Shown in pieces: positions 1-8,861 of a stretch of 64,000 nt of DNA (within the stretch, counting starts at the first letter, position 1; every line of letters starts with the position of its first letter). The notes under the pieces were generated by a model. That model was given only the letters and a program-made list of their open reading frames with translations, was not told where the DNA came from and ran no database searches. The stretch comes from Empedobacter sp036647415 (lineage in GTDB: Bacteria; Bacteroidota; Bacteroidia; Flavobacteriales; Weeksellaceae), in assembly GCF_036647415.1 (NCBI RefSeq), contig NZ_JAVXKG010000017.1, positions 1-64,000 on the forward strand, read 5' to 3'. Position numbers and translations under genes: made by a program.

Positions 1-50
1 GGACCCTCTGATTAACAGTCAGATGCTCTAACCAACTGAGCTAAGGAGGA
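1..50 (-). tRNA. tRNA-Asn (GTT), 3' part cut off by the window edge
   Basis: The reverse complement shows a 7-base acceptor arm at 44-50, the D-arm with the GGTTAGAG-type loop, and an anticodon arm whose loop reads CTGTTAA, giving anticodon GTT. The variable region begins at the window edge, so the T-arm and 3' end are missing. A perfect Bacteroidota promoter lies just upstream at 74-104. Confidence 0.93.
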
Positions 51-73
51 GTATCGTTATCGATATTGTGTTG

Positions 74-104
74 CAAATATAGAGCAAATTTTGTTACTTC
101 CAAA
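74..104 (-). promoter_or_regulatory. Bacteroidota promoter of tRNA-Asn
   Basis: On the minus strand TTTG (104-101), a 19-base spacer and TATATTTG (81-74) match the TTTG-N19-TAnnTTTG consensus of Bacteroidota primary sigma factors. The tRNA begins about 24 bases downstream. Confidence 0.75.
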
Positions 105-220
105 TCTAAAATTAAAAAAAATGATGCGTTGAATGCCCTAAAACAGACAACTCTTTGAAAATGAATGATAAAAAATTTTATTTTTTTTGAAAATATTTAT
201 CTTAAATCTTAATTTGAATT

Positions 221-895
221 CTATTTGTAATGATAAAAGATTCCTTGTTGTGTAGCCGTCCATAAAGGTGCTTCTTTATTTGCCGATTTTAAAGCGTTAC
301 TAGCCCATGTATTACATGTGAAAAATAAGCTATAACTACCTTTTGCTTCATAAAAAGCATCATTATTTCCGTAAACAGCATCTGTTTTTATTAATTCAAC
401 TTTATTATTTTGATCCAAATCATACGAATTCTTAATATAAGAGATTAATTGTTTGTATTCTTCGAGGCTCATATCAACTCTTTTACAATCTTCTCCAATT
501 ATCATTTCATCATAAAAAGTAGTGTGCATGGCTGAATCTCCTAACCAAAAAGCTGCTTTGAATGCTGTAGAGAATTTAAGATCTTTCCATTCGGGTGTGT
601 CCAAATAAAAACCTTTATCGCCCCAACCAAAAGCAATGTATTTATATCCTTTTTTTGATTTTGTATCTGTAAAAGGTATAAAAGTTGACCAATCTATTGC
701 TTCAGATTTTACAGGAACCACAATGTCTGTGTGTACGCCATTGGTCAAAATATAAGCTGTTATTTGATTATTAGAATCATTTTGAGTTTTATTAACGGGT
801 ATTAATGGAAGTAAAAAAACAGCCGAAATATAGAGTACAAGAAATCCTAATATAAAGACAATTGATTTGAAAAGTAGTCGAAAGAATTTTTTCAT
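221..895 (-). CDS. TIGR02117/DUF2459 family protein
   Basis: A 224-residue protein of the TIGR02117 (DUF2459) family, whose biochemical function is unknown. One hydrophobic segment at about residues 8-33 is an uncleaved anchor or signal sequence, placing the rest outside the inner membrane. Family hallmarks are visible: GVHTD at 53-57, the GWGDKGFY stretch near residues 90-97, and a C-terminal TCNTW motif. The spaced Cys and His residues could suit a Cys-peptidase-like fold, but that is only inference. It stands alone between the tRNA and the convergent-side terminator of the next minus-strand operon. Length is normal for the family and no frame damage is seen. Confidence 0.85.
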   Translation of the reverse strand: MKKFFRLLFKSIVFILGFLVLYISAVFLLPLIPVNKTQNDSNNQITAYILTNGVHTDIVVPVKSEAIDWSTFIPFTDTKSKKGYKYIAFGWGDKGFYLDTPEWKDLKFSTAFKAAFWLGDSAMHTTFYDEMIIGEDCKRVDMSLEEYKQLISYIKNSYDLDQNNKVELIKTDAVYGNNDAFYEAKGSYSLFFTCNTWASNALKSANKEAPLWTATQQGIFYHYK

Positions 896-922
896 AATAA
901 TGTTGGTTTATGCTAAAATAAT

Positions 923-949
923 AAAACCTACTCAAATAGAGTAGGTTTT
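923..949 (-). terminator. Terminator behind the lectin-like gene
   Basis: An 11-bp perfect hairpin (arms 923-933 and 939-949, loop AAATA) flanked by A/T runs sits immediately past the stop of the 952-2379 gene on the minus strand. Confidence 0.75.
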
Positions 950-951
950 TG

Positions 952-2379
952 TTATTTTGATTTTATATACATCATAGGATTTGTTGTCACTTTACATTGA
1001 TATCGCCTTATAATATCTGTAGAAGTATTGTTACTTAAATCTGGGTCTACAATTTGTGTAGAAGACACATCTACTGTATTAGCAACTTGAATATTAGGTT
1101 TGTTTATGGTTCCATTTACAAAAATTACTCCAGTAGAATCGGCTGGTAAACCTATTGTTGCTTTAAAATTATTTCCATTATTCTGAACTGTAGGATTTGT
1201 AATATTAGAGGAATAAGTGATTGATTTTATAGTAAATAAGTTTGTATTAATTAAAGCTCCTCCAACTTTATCTAAAAATTTACTATCAACTTGAATAGAA
1301 TTTATCGCGGTAGAATTAGAATTATTAACATTAATACGAAAAGTTACATCTTGTTTTTGTAATTCATTACAAGCTAATGGAACATCTACAGAGTTAAAAA
1401 CACTTAAATTTCCTGTTGTTGTAATTTGTAAATTTCTAATTTCATGATTATTATACGCTCCACCAGTAGACGCTGCAAAACCAATTTTTAATGTAGAGGG
1501 AATTGTTTGAGTAGTTGTATAATTGATTAATGGAGTTGCGTCATAGTCTGTATTGATAGCTCTTGCCATAAAAACTTGTATCTGATATCTTACAGGTGTT
1601 CCTGCAATAGGTTTTACAATAATTTTTATTTTTCTGTAGAATTGAGCATCAGTTGGTCGGGTAGGAGTTAAAACATCATAATCTAATTCACTTCTTAAAC
1701 GCATGTTATTAGCAGTACCTGTTCTATCACCCAGTTTGTAATACGCAAGGATTTGGTTTGATGATGCTGGAGTGGATTCGTTTGTAGCACCCCTCAAAAC
1801 AATTGTATTTGGAATTGTTGATTCATCCGTGGGTGTGTTAGGATCTTTAGGTATTGATCCTCCTCCAACTAATAAACCACTTTTACCCTCTCCTGTATTT
1901 CCGAAATTTCCAAAAGAATCTAATCCAATACCAATATAACCACCTCGTAAACCATTGGGTACAGCTGGAGCAGTAGCTGTATTTTTGGCATATCCTAACG
2001 AACTTCCGTAACCGCCAAGACGAAAGTTAGATGAATTTACAGTACCATCAAACAGAAAAACAGAGAATCCGTCACCACCAGTATAAGAGAGATCTTGTTT
2101 AGAGCGCCATGCTTTGAATTCAAATTCAGAAATAATTCCTAATGTAGACGAAAAGGCTTGATCGATAAAAGCATAACCTCTTTTATTTGCTTCAGCAGTT
2201 GTTAATCTTAGCCAACCGTCACCATCAGGATCAGATTTTCCTCCTGTTAATTCTGCAACTCCACCAAATTTGATAGTGCTTGTAGTTGTTTTAGATTTGA
2301 AATTTTCATTGATAATGAATTGTGCATCAACTATTTTAGATCCAATCAATACGATTAGTATTATAAATAAATTCTTCAT
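952..2379 (-). CDS. Secreted L-type lectin-like protein with C-terminal DUF11-like domain
   Basis: A 475-residue exported protein with a signal peptide at residues 1-19 (ending VDAQ). Residues about 20-320 look like a bacterial legume-lectin (concanavalin-like) sandwich: the GDGFSVFLFDG stretch, GGYIGIGLDSFGNFGN, and a late NHEIRNLQI strand are typical. The last about 140 residues resemble a DUF11/CARDB-type beta-sandwich, with a late DPDLSNNTS motif. The protein probably binds carbohydrate at the surface, but the ligand cannot be read. Its ATG overlaps the stop of the upstream gene by one base (TAATG), so the two are translationally coupled. No T9SS C-terminal domain is evident. Confidence 0.75.
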   Translation of the reverse strand: MKNLFIILIVLIGSKIVDAQFIINENFKSKTTTSTIKFGGVAELTGGKSDPDGDGWLRLTTAEANKRGYAFIDQAFSSTLGIISEFEFKAWRSKQDLSYTGGDGFSVFLFDGTVNSSNFRLGGYGSSLGYAKNTATAPAVPNGLRGGYIGIGLDSFGNFGNTGEGKSGLLVGGGSIPKDPNTPTDESTIPNTIVLRGATNESTPASSNQILAYYKLGDRTGTANNMRLRSELDYDVLTPTRPTDAQFYRKIKIIVKPIAGTPVRYQIQVFMARAINTDYDATPLINYTTTQTIPSTLKIGFAASTGGAYNNHEIRNLQITTTGNLSVFNSVDVPLACNELQKQDVTFRINVNNSNSTAINSIQVDSKFLDKVGGALINTNLFTIKSITYSSNITNPTVQNNGNNFKATIGLPADSTGVIFVNGTINKPNIQVANTVDVSSTQIVDPDLSNNTSTDIIRRYQCKVTTNPMMYIKSK

Positions 2380-3209
2380 TATTTTACGACAAATACAATA
2401 TTCATATACGATGCAGAAGTGGCAGATCCAATTACATTATACGTCATAACGCCATCTGCACTTATAGATGTTACATTGAAAACTGTTGGGTCAAAATAGG
2501 TTACATAATAATACAATTGATCTTTTGTGTAAGAAGGAATTGTCGCAGGAGCACCGCTACTTGCTACTCTTGGTGTAGAATATTGAGATAAATATTGACT
2601 ATATAAATCTATTGTACGTCCAGTTCCTAATGTTGATACATCAATTGTGATAGAAGGCATGTAAAATACTTTTGGTAATACAGTATTTACAGCTTTTAAA
2701 ACACCATTTGTACTTGCAACTACAACTTTATCTGTAGTAGAATCTCCGTTTGTTAATCCGCTAAGAGCAAGTGTATTTGTAGCTGTTGTAGCAACTGTTG
2801 TAGGAGTTGTTAAAGCACCACCTAATGCTACATTTTGGTTAGAATTAATATTTAATCCGTTGATGGCAGAAAGAACATTATCTTGTCCATTCATCATTTT
2901 TATCCATTTACCAGCATTTGCAGCATCGGTTTGTTTCCAATAATAGTATCCCTCTGTTACATCATTTTTCGTTGCAGTATTGTAAACAAGCATAGAATTT
3001 GCTTCGTATTGTTGTGCAGTTGTTGTAGAACCTGCTAGAGTAAAAGTTGTTGTATTGGTTAATGCAATTCTAGTTATTAATATTCCTTGTGTAGATGATT
3101 TAACATCTAGAATAGAAGAAACATTTGGAGTGCTAGTTCCAATACCTACCTGGCTAAAAATTATTGAACTAAATAATAGTAATATACTTGTTATTATTAT
3201 TTTAAACAT
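2379..3209 (-). CDS. Secreted VGIGT-repeat type surface protein
   Basis: A 276-residue exported protein: signal peptide at about residues 1-19, then the start QVGIGTSTPNVSSILDV. This VGIGTxxP...LDV opening is characteristic of Bacteroidota surface proteins distantly like phage tail-fibre proteins. The middle is rich in Thr/Ala/Val and contains NGLNINSNQNVALGG and NTLALSGL segments, typical of beta-prism or tail-fibre-like shafts. The C-terminal 90 residues form a separate globular part. It is the first gene of a two-gene operon with the lectin-like protein, joined by a TAATG stop/start overlap. Function is unknown; a surface or adhesive role is inference. Confidence 0.7.
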   Translation of the reverse strand: MFKIIITSILLLFSSIIFSQVGIGTSTPNVSSILDVKSSTQGILITRIALTNTTTFTLAGSTTTAQQYEANSMLVYNTATKNDVTEGYYYWKQTDAANAGKWIKMMNGQDNVLSAINGLNINSNQNVALGGALTTPTTVATTATNTLALSGLTNGDSTTDKVVVASTNGVLKAVNTVLPKVFYMPSITIDVSTLGTGRTIDLYSQYLSQYSTPRVASSGAPATIPSYTKDQLYYYVTYFDPTVFNVTSISADGVMTYNVIGSATSASYMNIVFVVK

Positions 3210-3293
3210 GTTGATTATAAATTATATATAAAGATGCAAAGTTACAATTAACTTTAGTCTTGAATAATGACTTCTATTATGTTTTACATAAAT

Positions 3294-3338
3294 AAAGAAT
3301 CCGTTAATCTTGTAAATTAACAGATTAACGGACTCTTT
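3294..3338 (-). terminator. Terminator behind clpB
   Basis: A 17-base inverted repeat with one mismatch (arms 3294-3310 and 3322-3338) lies just past the clpB stop codon. The minus-strand transcript ends in CTTTATT. Confidence 0.7.
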
Positions 3339-3355
3339 ATTAAAACTTAGTACTC

Positions 3356-5968
3356 TTATTTGTTTGTTCGGAAAACTAATTTATTGTCACCAGGTTTTTC
3401 ATCGAAATAATCAACTAAAACGGCATCATTATCATTAATTTCACCTTTTAAAATTTCTTTAGAAAGTTCATTCAAAACATCTTGTTGAATAACTCTTTTC
3501 AATGGTCGTGCACCAAATTGTGGATCGTACCCTTTTTTCGCTAAATAATCTATTGCTTCTGGTGTAATATCTAGTGTTATATCACGAAGAGCTAATTTTT
3601 TAGCTACAGCATTCAAGTAGATTGTTACAATTCCAGAAATTTGATTTTCGCTTAACGGACGGAATAAAATAATTTCGTCGATACGATTCAAGAATTCAGG
3701 ACGGAAATTTTGTTTCAATTCGTCAAAAACAACCTCTTTTGTTTCATTATAAACTTGTCCAACATTATTTTCATCAATATCTGCAAATTTTTCTAAAATA
3801 GTATGCGAACCAAAGTTAGACGTCATAATGATTATCGTGTTTTTGAAGTTAACAACGCGTCCTTTGTTGTCTGTTAATCGACCATCATCTAAAACTTGCA
3901 ATAATATATTGAAAACATCTGGATGTGCTTTCTCTATTTCATCTAACAAAATTACAGAATATGGACGACGACGAACAGCTTCTGTTAATTGTCCACCTTC
4001 ATCATAACCAACATAACCTGGAGGTGCTCCTACCAAACGTGAAACAGCATGACGTTCTTGATATTCGGACATGTCTATACGTGTCATTGCGTTTTCGTCA
4101 TCAAATAGAAACTCAGCTAAAGCTTTCGCTAATTCGGTTTTACCGACACCCGTAGAACCTAAGAATAAGAACGAACCAATCGGTTTTCCTTCGTCACTTA
4201 ATCCCGCTCTAGAACGACGAATTGCGTCCGATACAGCTGTAATTGCTTCTTCCTGACCTAAAACACGTTTGTGTAATTGTTCTTCTAAATTTAAGAGTTT
4301 TTCACGGTCAGATTGCATCATTTTCTGAGCAGGAACACCTGTCCATTTTGATACAACTTCTGCAATATCATCCGAATCAACAAATTCTTTTACCAACTTG
4401 TTTTGCGAATTTTTCTCAAGATTTGCTTCGGCATCTTCTAAATCTTTTTTAGCATTTACTAAATCTTCAAATTCTAATTTAGAAGCTGTAGCATAGTCAT
4501 AATCACGTTTTGCACGTTCTATATCAAATTTTATGTTTTCGATATTTTTACGCAAATCTTGTACTTCATCTGCACGATTTTTTTCTGCTTGCCATTTTGA
4601 GTTTAATTGACTTCTTTCATCTTGAAGATTAGATAATTCTTCCTTCAAAAGATTCAATTTTTTCTCATCATCTTCACGTTTTATTGCTTCAATTTCGATT
4701 TCTAACTGAATAATTCGACGATCTAACTTATCTAAATCTTCTGGTTTAGAATTCATTTCCATTCTTAATTTAGAAGCGGCTTCGTCCATTAAGTCAATCG
4801 CTTTATCAGGTAAAAATCGATCTGTAATATAACGAGTTGATAATTTAACAGCTGCTATAATTGCTTCGTCTTTAATTCCGATTTTATGATGTTGCTCGTA
4901 TTTATCTTTAATTCCTCGTAAGATAGAAATTGCAGACTCTTCATCTGGCTCTTCCACCATTACTTTTTGGAAACGACGTTCTAAGGCTTTGTCTTTCTCA
5001 AAATATTTTTGATACTCGTTAAGCGTTGTTGCTCCGATAGAACGTAATTCACCACGAGCCAAGGCAGGTTTTAGGATATTTGCAGCATCCATAGCACCTT
5101 CTCCTCCACCACCAGCACCAACCAGCGTGTGAATTTCATCGATAAACAAAATTATTTCTCCATTAGAAGAAGTTACCTCTTTGACAACCGCTTTTAGACG
5201 TTCCTCAAATTCCCCTTTATATTTTGCTCCCGCGACCAAAGCTCCCATGTCTAAAGAGAAAATCTGTTTGTTTAATAGATTTTCAGGAACATCTCCGTTG
5301 ATGATTCTATGCGCTAATCCTTCTGCAATAGCAGTTTTACCAACTCCAGGTTCACCAATCAAGATCGGATTGTTTTTTGTACGACGAGATAGAATTTGTA
5401 ATACACGTCGAATTTCTTCATCACGTCCAATTACAGGATCTAACTTTCCTTCTTTTGCTAAATCTGTTAAGTTTTTAGCAAATTTATTTAATGAATTATA
5501 TGTGCCTTCTGCGTTTTCAGAAGTTACTCTTTCTCCGTTTCTCAATTCTGTTACTAGTTTTTTTGTGTTATCGAATGTAACGCCTTTGTTTTTTAGTAAT
5601 TGACTTACAGGCGAAACATTCTTGATTAAACCTAATAATAAATGTTCTAAAGTGATAAAATCATCATTCATCTCTTTTGCAATTTCTTTTGCAACTTGCA
5701 GAATTTGATTAGATGAATTAGAAAGATGATTTCCTTGCTGTCCCTCAATTTTTGGGTACTTATTGATCTCAAGGTCTAATTCCGGTTTTAAAAGATCTAT
5801 TTTAACACCTTGTTTTTCTAAGATTAATGAAATTACATTTTCATCAACATCCAACATTCCTCCAAAAATATGGGCAGGCTCTATTGCTTGATTTTTATGC
5901 TCAACAGCAATTTGTTGGGCGGACTGAATTGCTTCTCGCCCTTTTATAGTAAATTGATTAAAATCCAT
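3356..5968 (-). CDS. clpB: ATP-dependent disaggregase ClpB
   Basis: ClpB is a hexameric AAA+ chaperone that, with DnaK, pulls polypeptides out of aggregates in the cytoplasm. All parts are visible in 870 residues: the Clp N-domain repeats (1-145), the first AAA+ module with Walker A GEPGVGKT at 205-212, the long charged coiled-coil middle domain (about 400-530) that separates ClpB from ClpA/C, and the second AAA+ module with GSTGVGKT near 604-611 and a C-terminal GARPLKR sensor-2 motif. Length matches Bacteroidota ClpB. It is monocistronic, with a terminator directly after it. I find no convincing CIRCE or HrcA operator upstream. Confidence 0.98.
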   Translation of the reverse strand: MDFNQFTIKGREAIQSAQQIAVEHKNQAIEPAHIFGGMLDVDENVISLILEKQGVKIDLLKPELDLEINKYPKIEGQQGNHLSNSSNQILQVAKEIAKEMNDDFITLEHLLLGLIKNVSPVSQLLKNKGVTFDNTKKLVTELRNGERVTSENAEGTYNSLNKFAKNLTDLAKEGKLDPVIGRDEEIRRVLQILSRRTKNNPILIGEPGVGKTAIAEGLAHRIINGDVPENLLNKQIFSLDMGALVAGAKYKGEFEERLKAVVKEVTSSNGEIILFIDEIHTLVGAGGGGEGAMDAANILKPALARGELRSIGATTLNEYQKYFEKDKALERRFQKVMVEEPDEESAISILRGIKDKYEQHHKIGIKDEAIIAAVKLSTRYITDRFLPDKAIDLMDEAASKLRMEMNSKPEDLDKLDRRIIQLEIEIEAIKREDDEKKLNLLKEELSNLQDERSQLNSKWQAEKNRADEVQDLRKNIENIKFDIERAKRDYDYATASKLEFEDLVNAKKDLEDAEANLEKNSQNKLVKEFVDSDDIAEVVSKWTGVPAQKMMQSDREKLLNLEEQLHKRVLGQEEAITAVSDAIRRSRAGLSDEGKPIGSFLFLGSTGVGKTELAKALAEFLFDDENAMTRIDMSEYQERHAVSRLVGAPPGYVGYDEGGQLTEAVRRRPYSVILLDEIEKAHPDVFNILLQVLDDGRLTDNKGRVVNFKNTIIIMTSNFGSHTILEKFADIDENNVGQVYNETKEVVFDELKQNFRPEFLNRIDEIILFRPLSENQISGIVTIYLNAVAKKLALRDITLDITPEAIDYLAKKGYDPQFGARPLKRVIQQDVLNELSKEILKGEINDNDAVLVDYFDEKPGDNKLVFRTNK

Positions 5969-6400
5969 TGTTTTTTAGTTTTTTATGTTTGATTGTGTTT
6001 AATAGTCATCAAAAAAAATTCCAAACTGATTTTAATTTAAAATAACTGACTTTTTGACGTTAAAAAATAAAAAAGGAGACATTTTGACAATAGGTCATTT
6101 TCGCATTTTTATAAAATTTAATTTATGTAGATATAAAGAATGATAAATGATCTATTTTATAAAAATATAGATTTTAAAAATAATTATTATGTTAGCATAG
6201 TTTACACTAAATTGTCTTTAATGAATAATGTTATTAAAAATTTATCTATAATTTTATTTAAAGCTATTTAATTGTTTTTGAGTTGTTTAATTGTGTTTTG
6301 TTATGTAAAATAATTAAATTTTGTAAAAATTTAGATGTAGTGTTTTGATTACACTAAAATTTAATATACTTTAGTGAAATAAATTTTAAAGGATAAAAAT
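5969..6400. other. Divergent AT-rich intergenic region between clpB and the DUF2147 gene
   Basis: About 430 bases with very low GC content. It must hold the promoters of both divergent genes, but I see no exact TAnnTTTG element on either strand near the start codons. No small ORF with convincing coding character, no RNA gene and no operator-like inverted repeat stands out. Confidence 0.5.
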
Positions 6401-6826
6401 ATGAAAAAGTCAATTTTATTCGGATTATTCTTTATGTTGACATCTTTAATGTATGCGCAATCGCCAATTGGAACTTGGAAAACAATTGATGATGAAACGA
6501 AACAGGCGAAGTCTTACGTAGAGATTTTCGAGAAAGATGGTAAACTTTATGGTAAAGTCTCTAGGATTTTAACAAAAGGAAAAGAAAATGCTAAATGTAC
6601 AGAATGTGCTGGCGCATTAAAAAATAAACCAATTTTAGGAATGCAAATTCTTTCTGGTCTTAAAAAAGATGGAAATGAATGGAGTGGAGGTAAAATCTTA
6701 GATCCTAATAAAGGAAAAGAATACAAAGCAAAAATGACCCTAAATGGAAGTGATAAATTAGATGTAAGAGGTTACATTGGAATTTCATTGGTAGGAAGAA
6801 CACAAACTTGGCAACGAGTTAAATAA
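6401..6826 (+). CDS. DUF2147 family secreted protein
   Basis: A 141-residue exported protein. The signal peptide spans about residues 1-19 (ending MYAQ), and the mature part opens with SPIGTWKTIDDETKQAKSYV, the DUF2147 signature (GxWxtxDdexgkxks). A CTECAG motif near residues 66-71 offers two Cys that are often present in this family. The fold is expected to be a small lipocalin-like beta-barrel in the periplasm; no activity is established. It is transcribed alone, opposite to clpB. Length is normal. I chose the given ATG because it begins a clean signal peptide. Confidence 0.85.
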   Translation: MKKSILFGLFFMLTSLMYAQSPIGTWKTIDDETKQAKSYVEIFEKDGKLYGKVSRILTKGKENAKCTECAGALKNKPILGMQILSGLKKDGNEWSGGKILDPNKGKEYKAKMTLNGSDKLDVRGYIGISLVGRTQTWQRVK

Positions 6827-6877
6827 AAACAAAAAAAGGTTACTCTGAGTAATCAAACCCACAAAATTTTTACTCTA

Positions 6878-6917
6878 TAATGACTATTTTATATTTAAAG
6901 TAGTCATTATTTTTTTT
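6878..6917 (+). terminator. Rho-independent terminator before the ABC exporter gene
   Basis: Arms TAATGACTA (6878-6886) and TAGTCATTA (6901-6909), extended inward by U-G/A-U pairs, are followed by eight T (6910-6917). It ends the plus-strand transcript coming from the DUF2147 gene. Confidence 0.8.
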
Positions 6918-6920
6918 GCG

Positions 6921-6928
6921 TAAATTTG
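6921..6928 (+). promoter_or_regulatory. -7 promoter element TAAATTTG
   Basis: An exact TAnnTTTG match 41 bases ahead of the exporter ATG and directly behind the preceding terminator. No clear -33 TTTG lies at the right distance, so this is a half-match. Confidence 0.45.
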
Positions 6929-6968
6929 TAGCTTCAAAAGTTTCTTTTGAGCGTTTTAAAAAAAATCA

Positions 6969-8804
6969 ATGAGTTCATATAAAAACAGAGCATTTTCTTA
7001 TATAAAACCTTACAAATCATCATTTGTTACGGCAATTATTTTCAATTTATTATATGCATTATTTAACATTATTGCTTTAGCGTTTATGATGCCTATATTG
7101 AGCGTTCTCTTTGGAGAAGATAAAAAACATATTACGAGTAAACCAATTTATTCGGGGCATTTGGTTGATTTGAAACAATTCTTTTCTGAATATTCAGGAT
7201 ATTATATGAATCAACTTTCGCAAACCGAAGGACCAGTTTATGTTTTGGCAATTTCTTGTGTTGTATTTATTGTGGCATTTTTGTTCAGAAATATTTTCAG
7301 TTTTCTTTCGGAGACATGTTTAGTCGATTTGCGTTCAGGTGTTACACGCGATTTACGTGTGGATATTCACAATAAAATTATCGATTTACCTGTTGCATAC
7401 TTCACAGAAAAACGAAAAGGTGATATGATAAACCGTATTTCGAGTGATGTTAACGAAGTAGAATCTAATATTCTGAATTCTTTTGTAGAGCTTGTGCGTT
7501 CACCAATTATGATAATTGTATTTGTAACGTTTTTATTTACAATAAGTTATCAGTTAACAATATTTGCTATTTTGGTATTTCCAATAATGGGAACAATCAT
7601 TTCATTGATTGGTAAAAGCTTGAAAAAAGCTGCTGAACACGCGCAAGATGAATTATCAAATATTATTGCTTATGTTGATGAAACGTTGACTTCGCTTAAA
7701 ATTATTAAGATTTTTAATGCAGAAGATCAAGTAAAAGGTCGTTTCGATACGTCGATAAATTTGTATCGAAAATACTTGCAAAAAGTAATGAAAAAACGTG
7801 CTTTGGCTTCACCAACAAGTGAGTTTTTAGGTGCAATAACAATTGGTTTGATCGTATTTTTTGGAGGAAAATTATCATTAGAAGGAAATGGTTTATCAGG
7901 TTCAGAATTCATCTTTTATATCGCAACTTTTTATACATTATTAGATCCGATTAAACGTTTTTCGAAAGCATTATCAGATGTACAAAAAGGAGAAGTTTCT
8001 GCAAAACGAATTTTTGATGTATTAGATTCTGATGTTTCGATAAAAGACTTACCAAATGCAAAAGGAATTGATGCTTTTGAAGATAAAATAGAATTCAGAA
8101 ATGTAACGTTTGGTTATGGAAAACATAATGTTATTGAGAATTTTAATTTAACAATAAATAAAGGAGAAACAGTGGCTTTGGTTGGACAATCTGGCTCAGG
8201 AAAATCGACTTTAGCAAATTTAATTACACGATTTTGGGACGTGAAATCTGGTGAGATTTTGATTGATGGAATTGATATCAAACATGTCAAATTAAACGAT
8301 TATCGTACCCTATTTGGATTGGTAACGCAAGATTCAATTTTATTTAATGATACTATTTTTAATAATATTGCTTTAGGAGATAAAAATCCGAGTCAAGAAA
8401 AAGTAGAACATGCCGCTCAAATTGCGAATGCAGAAGAGTTTATTGTAAAAATGCCAGAGAAGTATCAAGAATCTGTTGGTGAAGGAGGAGGAAAGCTTTC
8501 TGGAGGTCAAAAACAACGATTGAGTATTGCGCGTGCAGTGTATAAAAATCCGCCAATTATGGTTTTAGACGAAGCAACTTCTGCTTTGGACACAAAATCT
8601 GAAAAATTGGTACAAGGTGCATTGAATAATATGATGCAAAACCGAACTTCTTTGGTTATTGCACACCGTTTATCGACGATTCAACAAGCAGATAAAATTG
8701 TTGTGATGGACGCTGGTAAAATTATAGAACAAGGAAGTCATTCTTCGCTTATAGAAAAAAATGGAGTTTATGCGAATTTAGTGAATATGCAGAATTTTGA
8801 ATAA
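6969..8804 (+). CDS. ABC exporter, fused permease/ATPase (MsbA-like)
   Basis: A 611-residue half-transporter of the lipid/multidrug exporter type. The N-terminal about 335 residues hold six membrane helices (for example residues 19-45 and 85-110). The ATPase follows, with Walker A GQSGSGKST near 406, the signature LSGGQKQR near 509, Walker B VLDEATSALD near 531 and the H-loop in IAHRLST. Such proteins work as homodimers flipping lipids or exporting hydrophobic compounds. MsbA-type lipid A export is plausible in a Gram-negative cell, but the substrate cannot be told from sequence. It is monocistronic, between a terminator at 6878-6917 and one at 8824-8853. Confidence 0.9.
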   Translation: MSSYKNRAFSYIKPYKSSFVTAIIFNLLYALFNIIALAFMMPILSVLFGEDKKHITSKPIYSGHLVDLKQFFSEYSGYYMNQLSQTEGPVYVLAISCVVFIVAFLFRNIFSFLSETCLVDLRSGVTRDLRVDIHNKIIDLPVAYFTEKRKGDMINRISSDVNEVESNILNSFVELVRSPIMIIVFVTFLFTISYQLTIFAILVFPIMGTIISLIGKSLKKAAEHAQDELSNIIAYVDETLTSLKIIKIFNAEDQVKGRFDTSINLYRKYLQKVMKKRALASPTSEFLGAITIGLIVFFGGKLSLEGNGLSGSEFIFYIATFYTLLDPIKRFSKALSDVQKGEVSAKRIFDVLDSDVSIKDLPNAKGIDAFEDKIEFRNVTFGYGKHNVIENFNLTINKGETVALVGQSGSGKSTLANLITRFWDVKSGEILIDGIDIKHVKLNDYRTLFGLVTQDSILFNDTIFNNIALGDKNPSQEKVEHAAQIANAEEFIVKMPEKYQESVGEGGGKLSGGQKQRLSIARAVYKNPPIMVLDEATSALDTKSEKLVQGALNNMMQNRTSLVIAHRLSTIQQADKIVVMDAGKIIEQGSHSSLIEKNGVYANLVNMQNFE

Positions 8805-8823
8805 AACTTAATTCTATATCATT

Positions 8824-8853
8824 AAAAAATCCGCTACTTAAGCGGATTTTTTT
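8824..8853. terminator. Bidirectional terminator between convergent exporter and aroA
   Basis: Hairpin AAAAAATCCGCT / AGCGGATTTTTT (arms 8824-8835 and 8841-8852, loop ACTTA) with A runs on one side and T runs on the other. It can serve both converging genes. Confidence 0.88.
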
Positions 8854-8861
8854 GTATTATT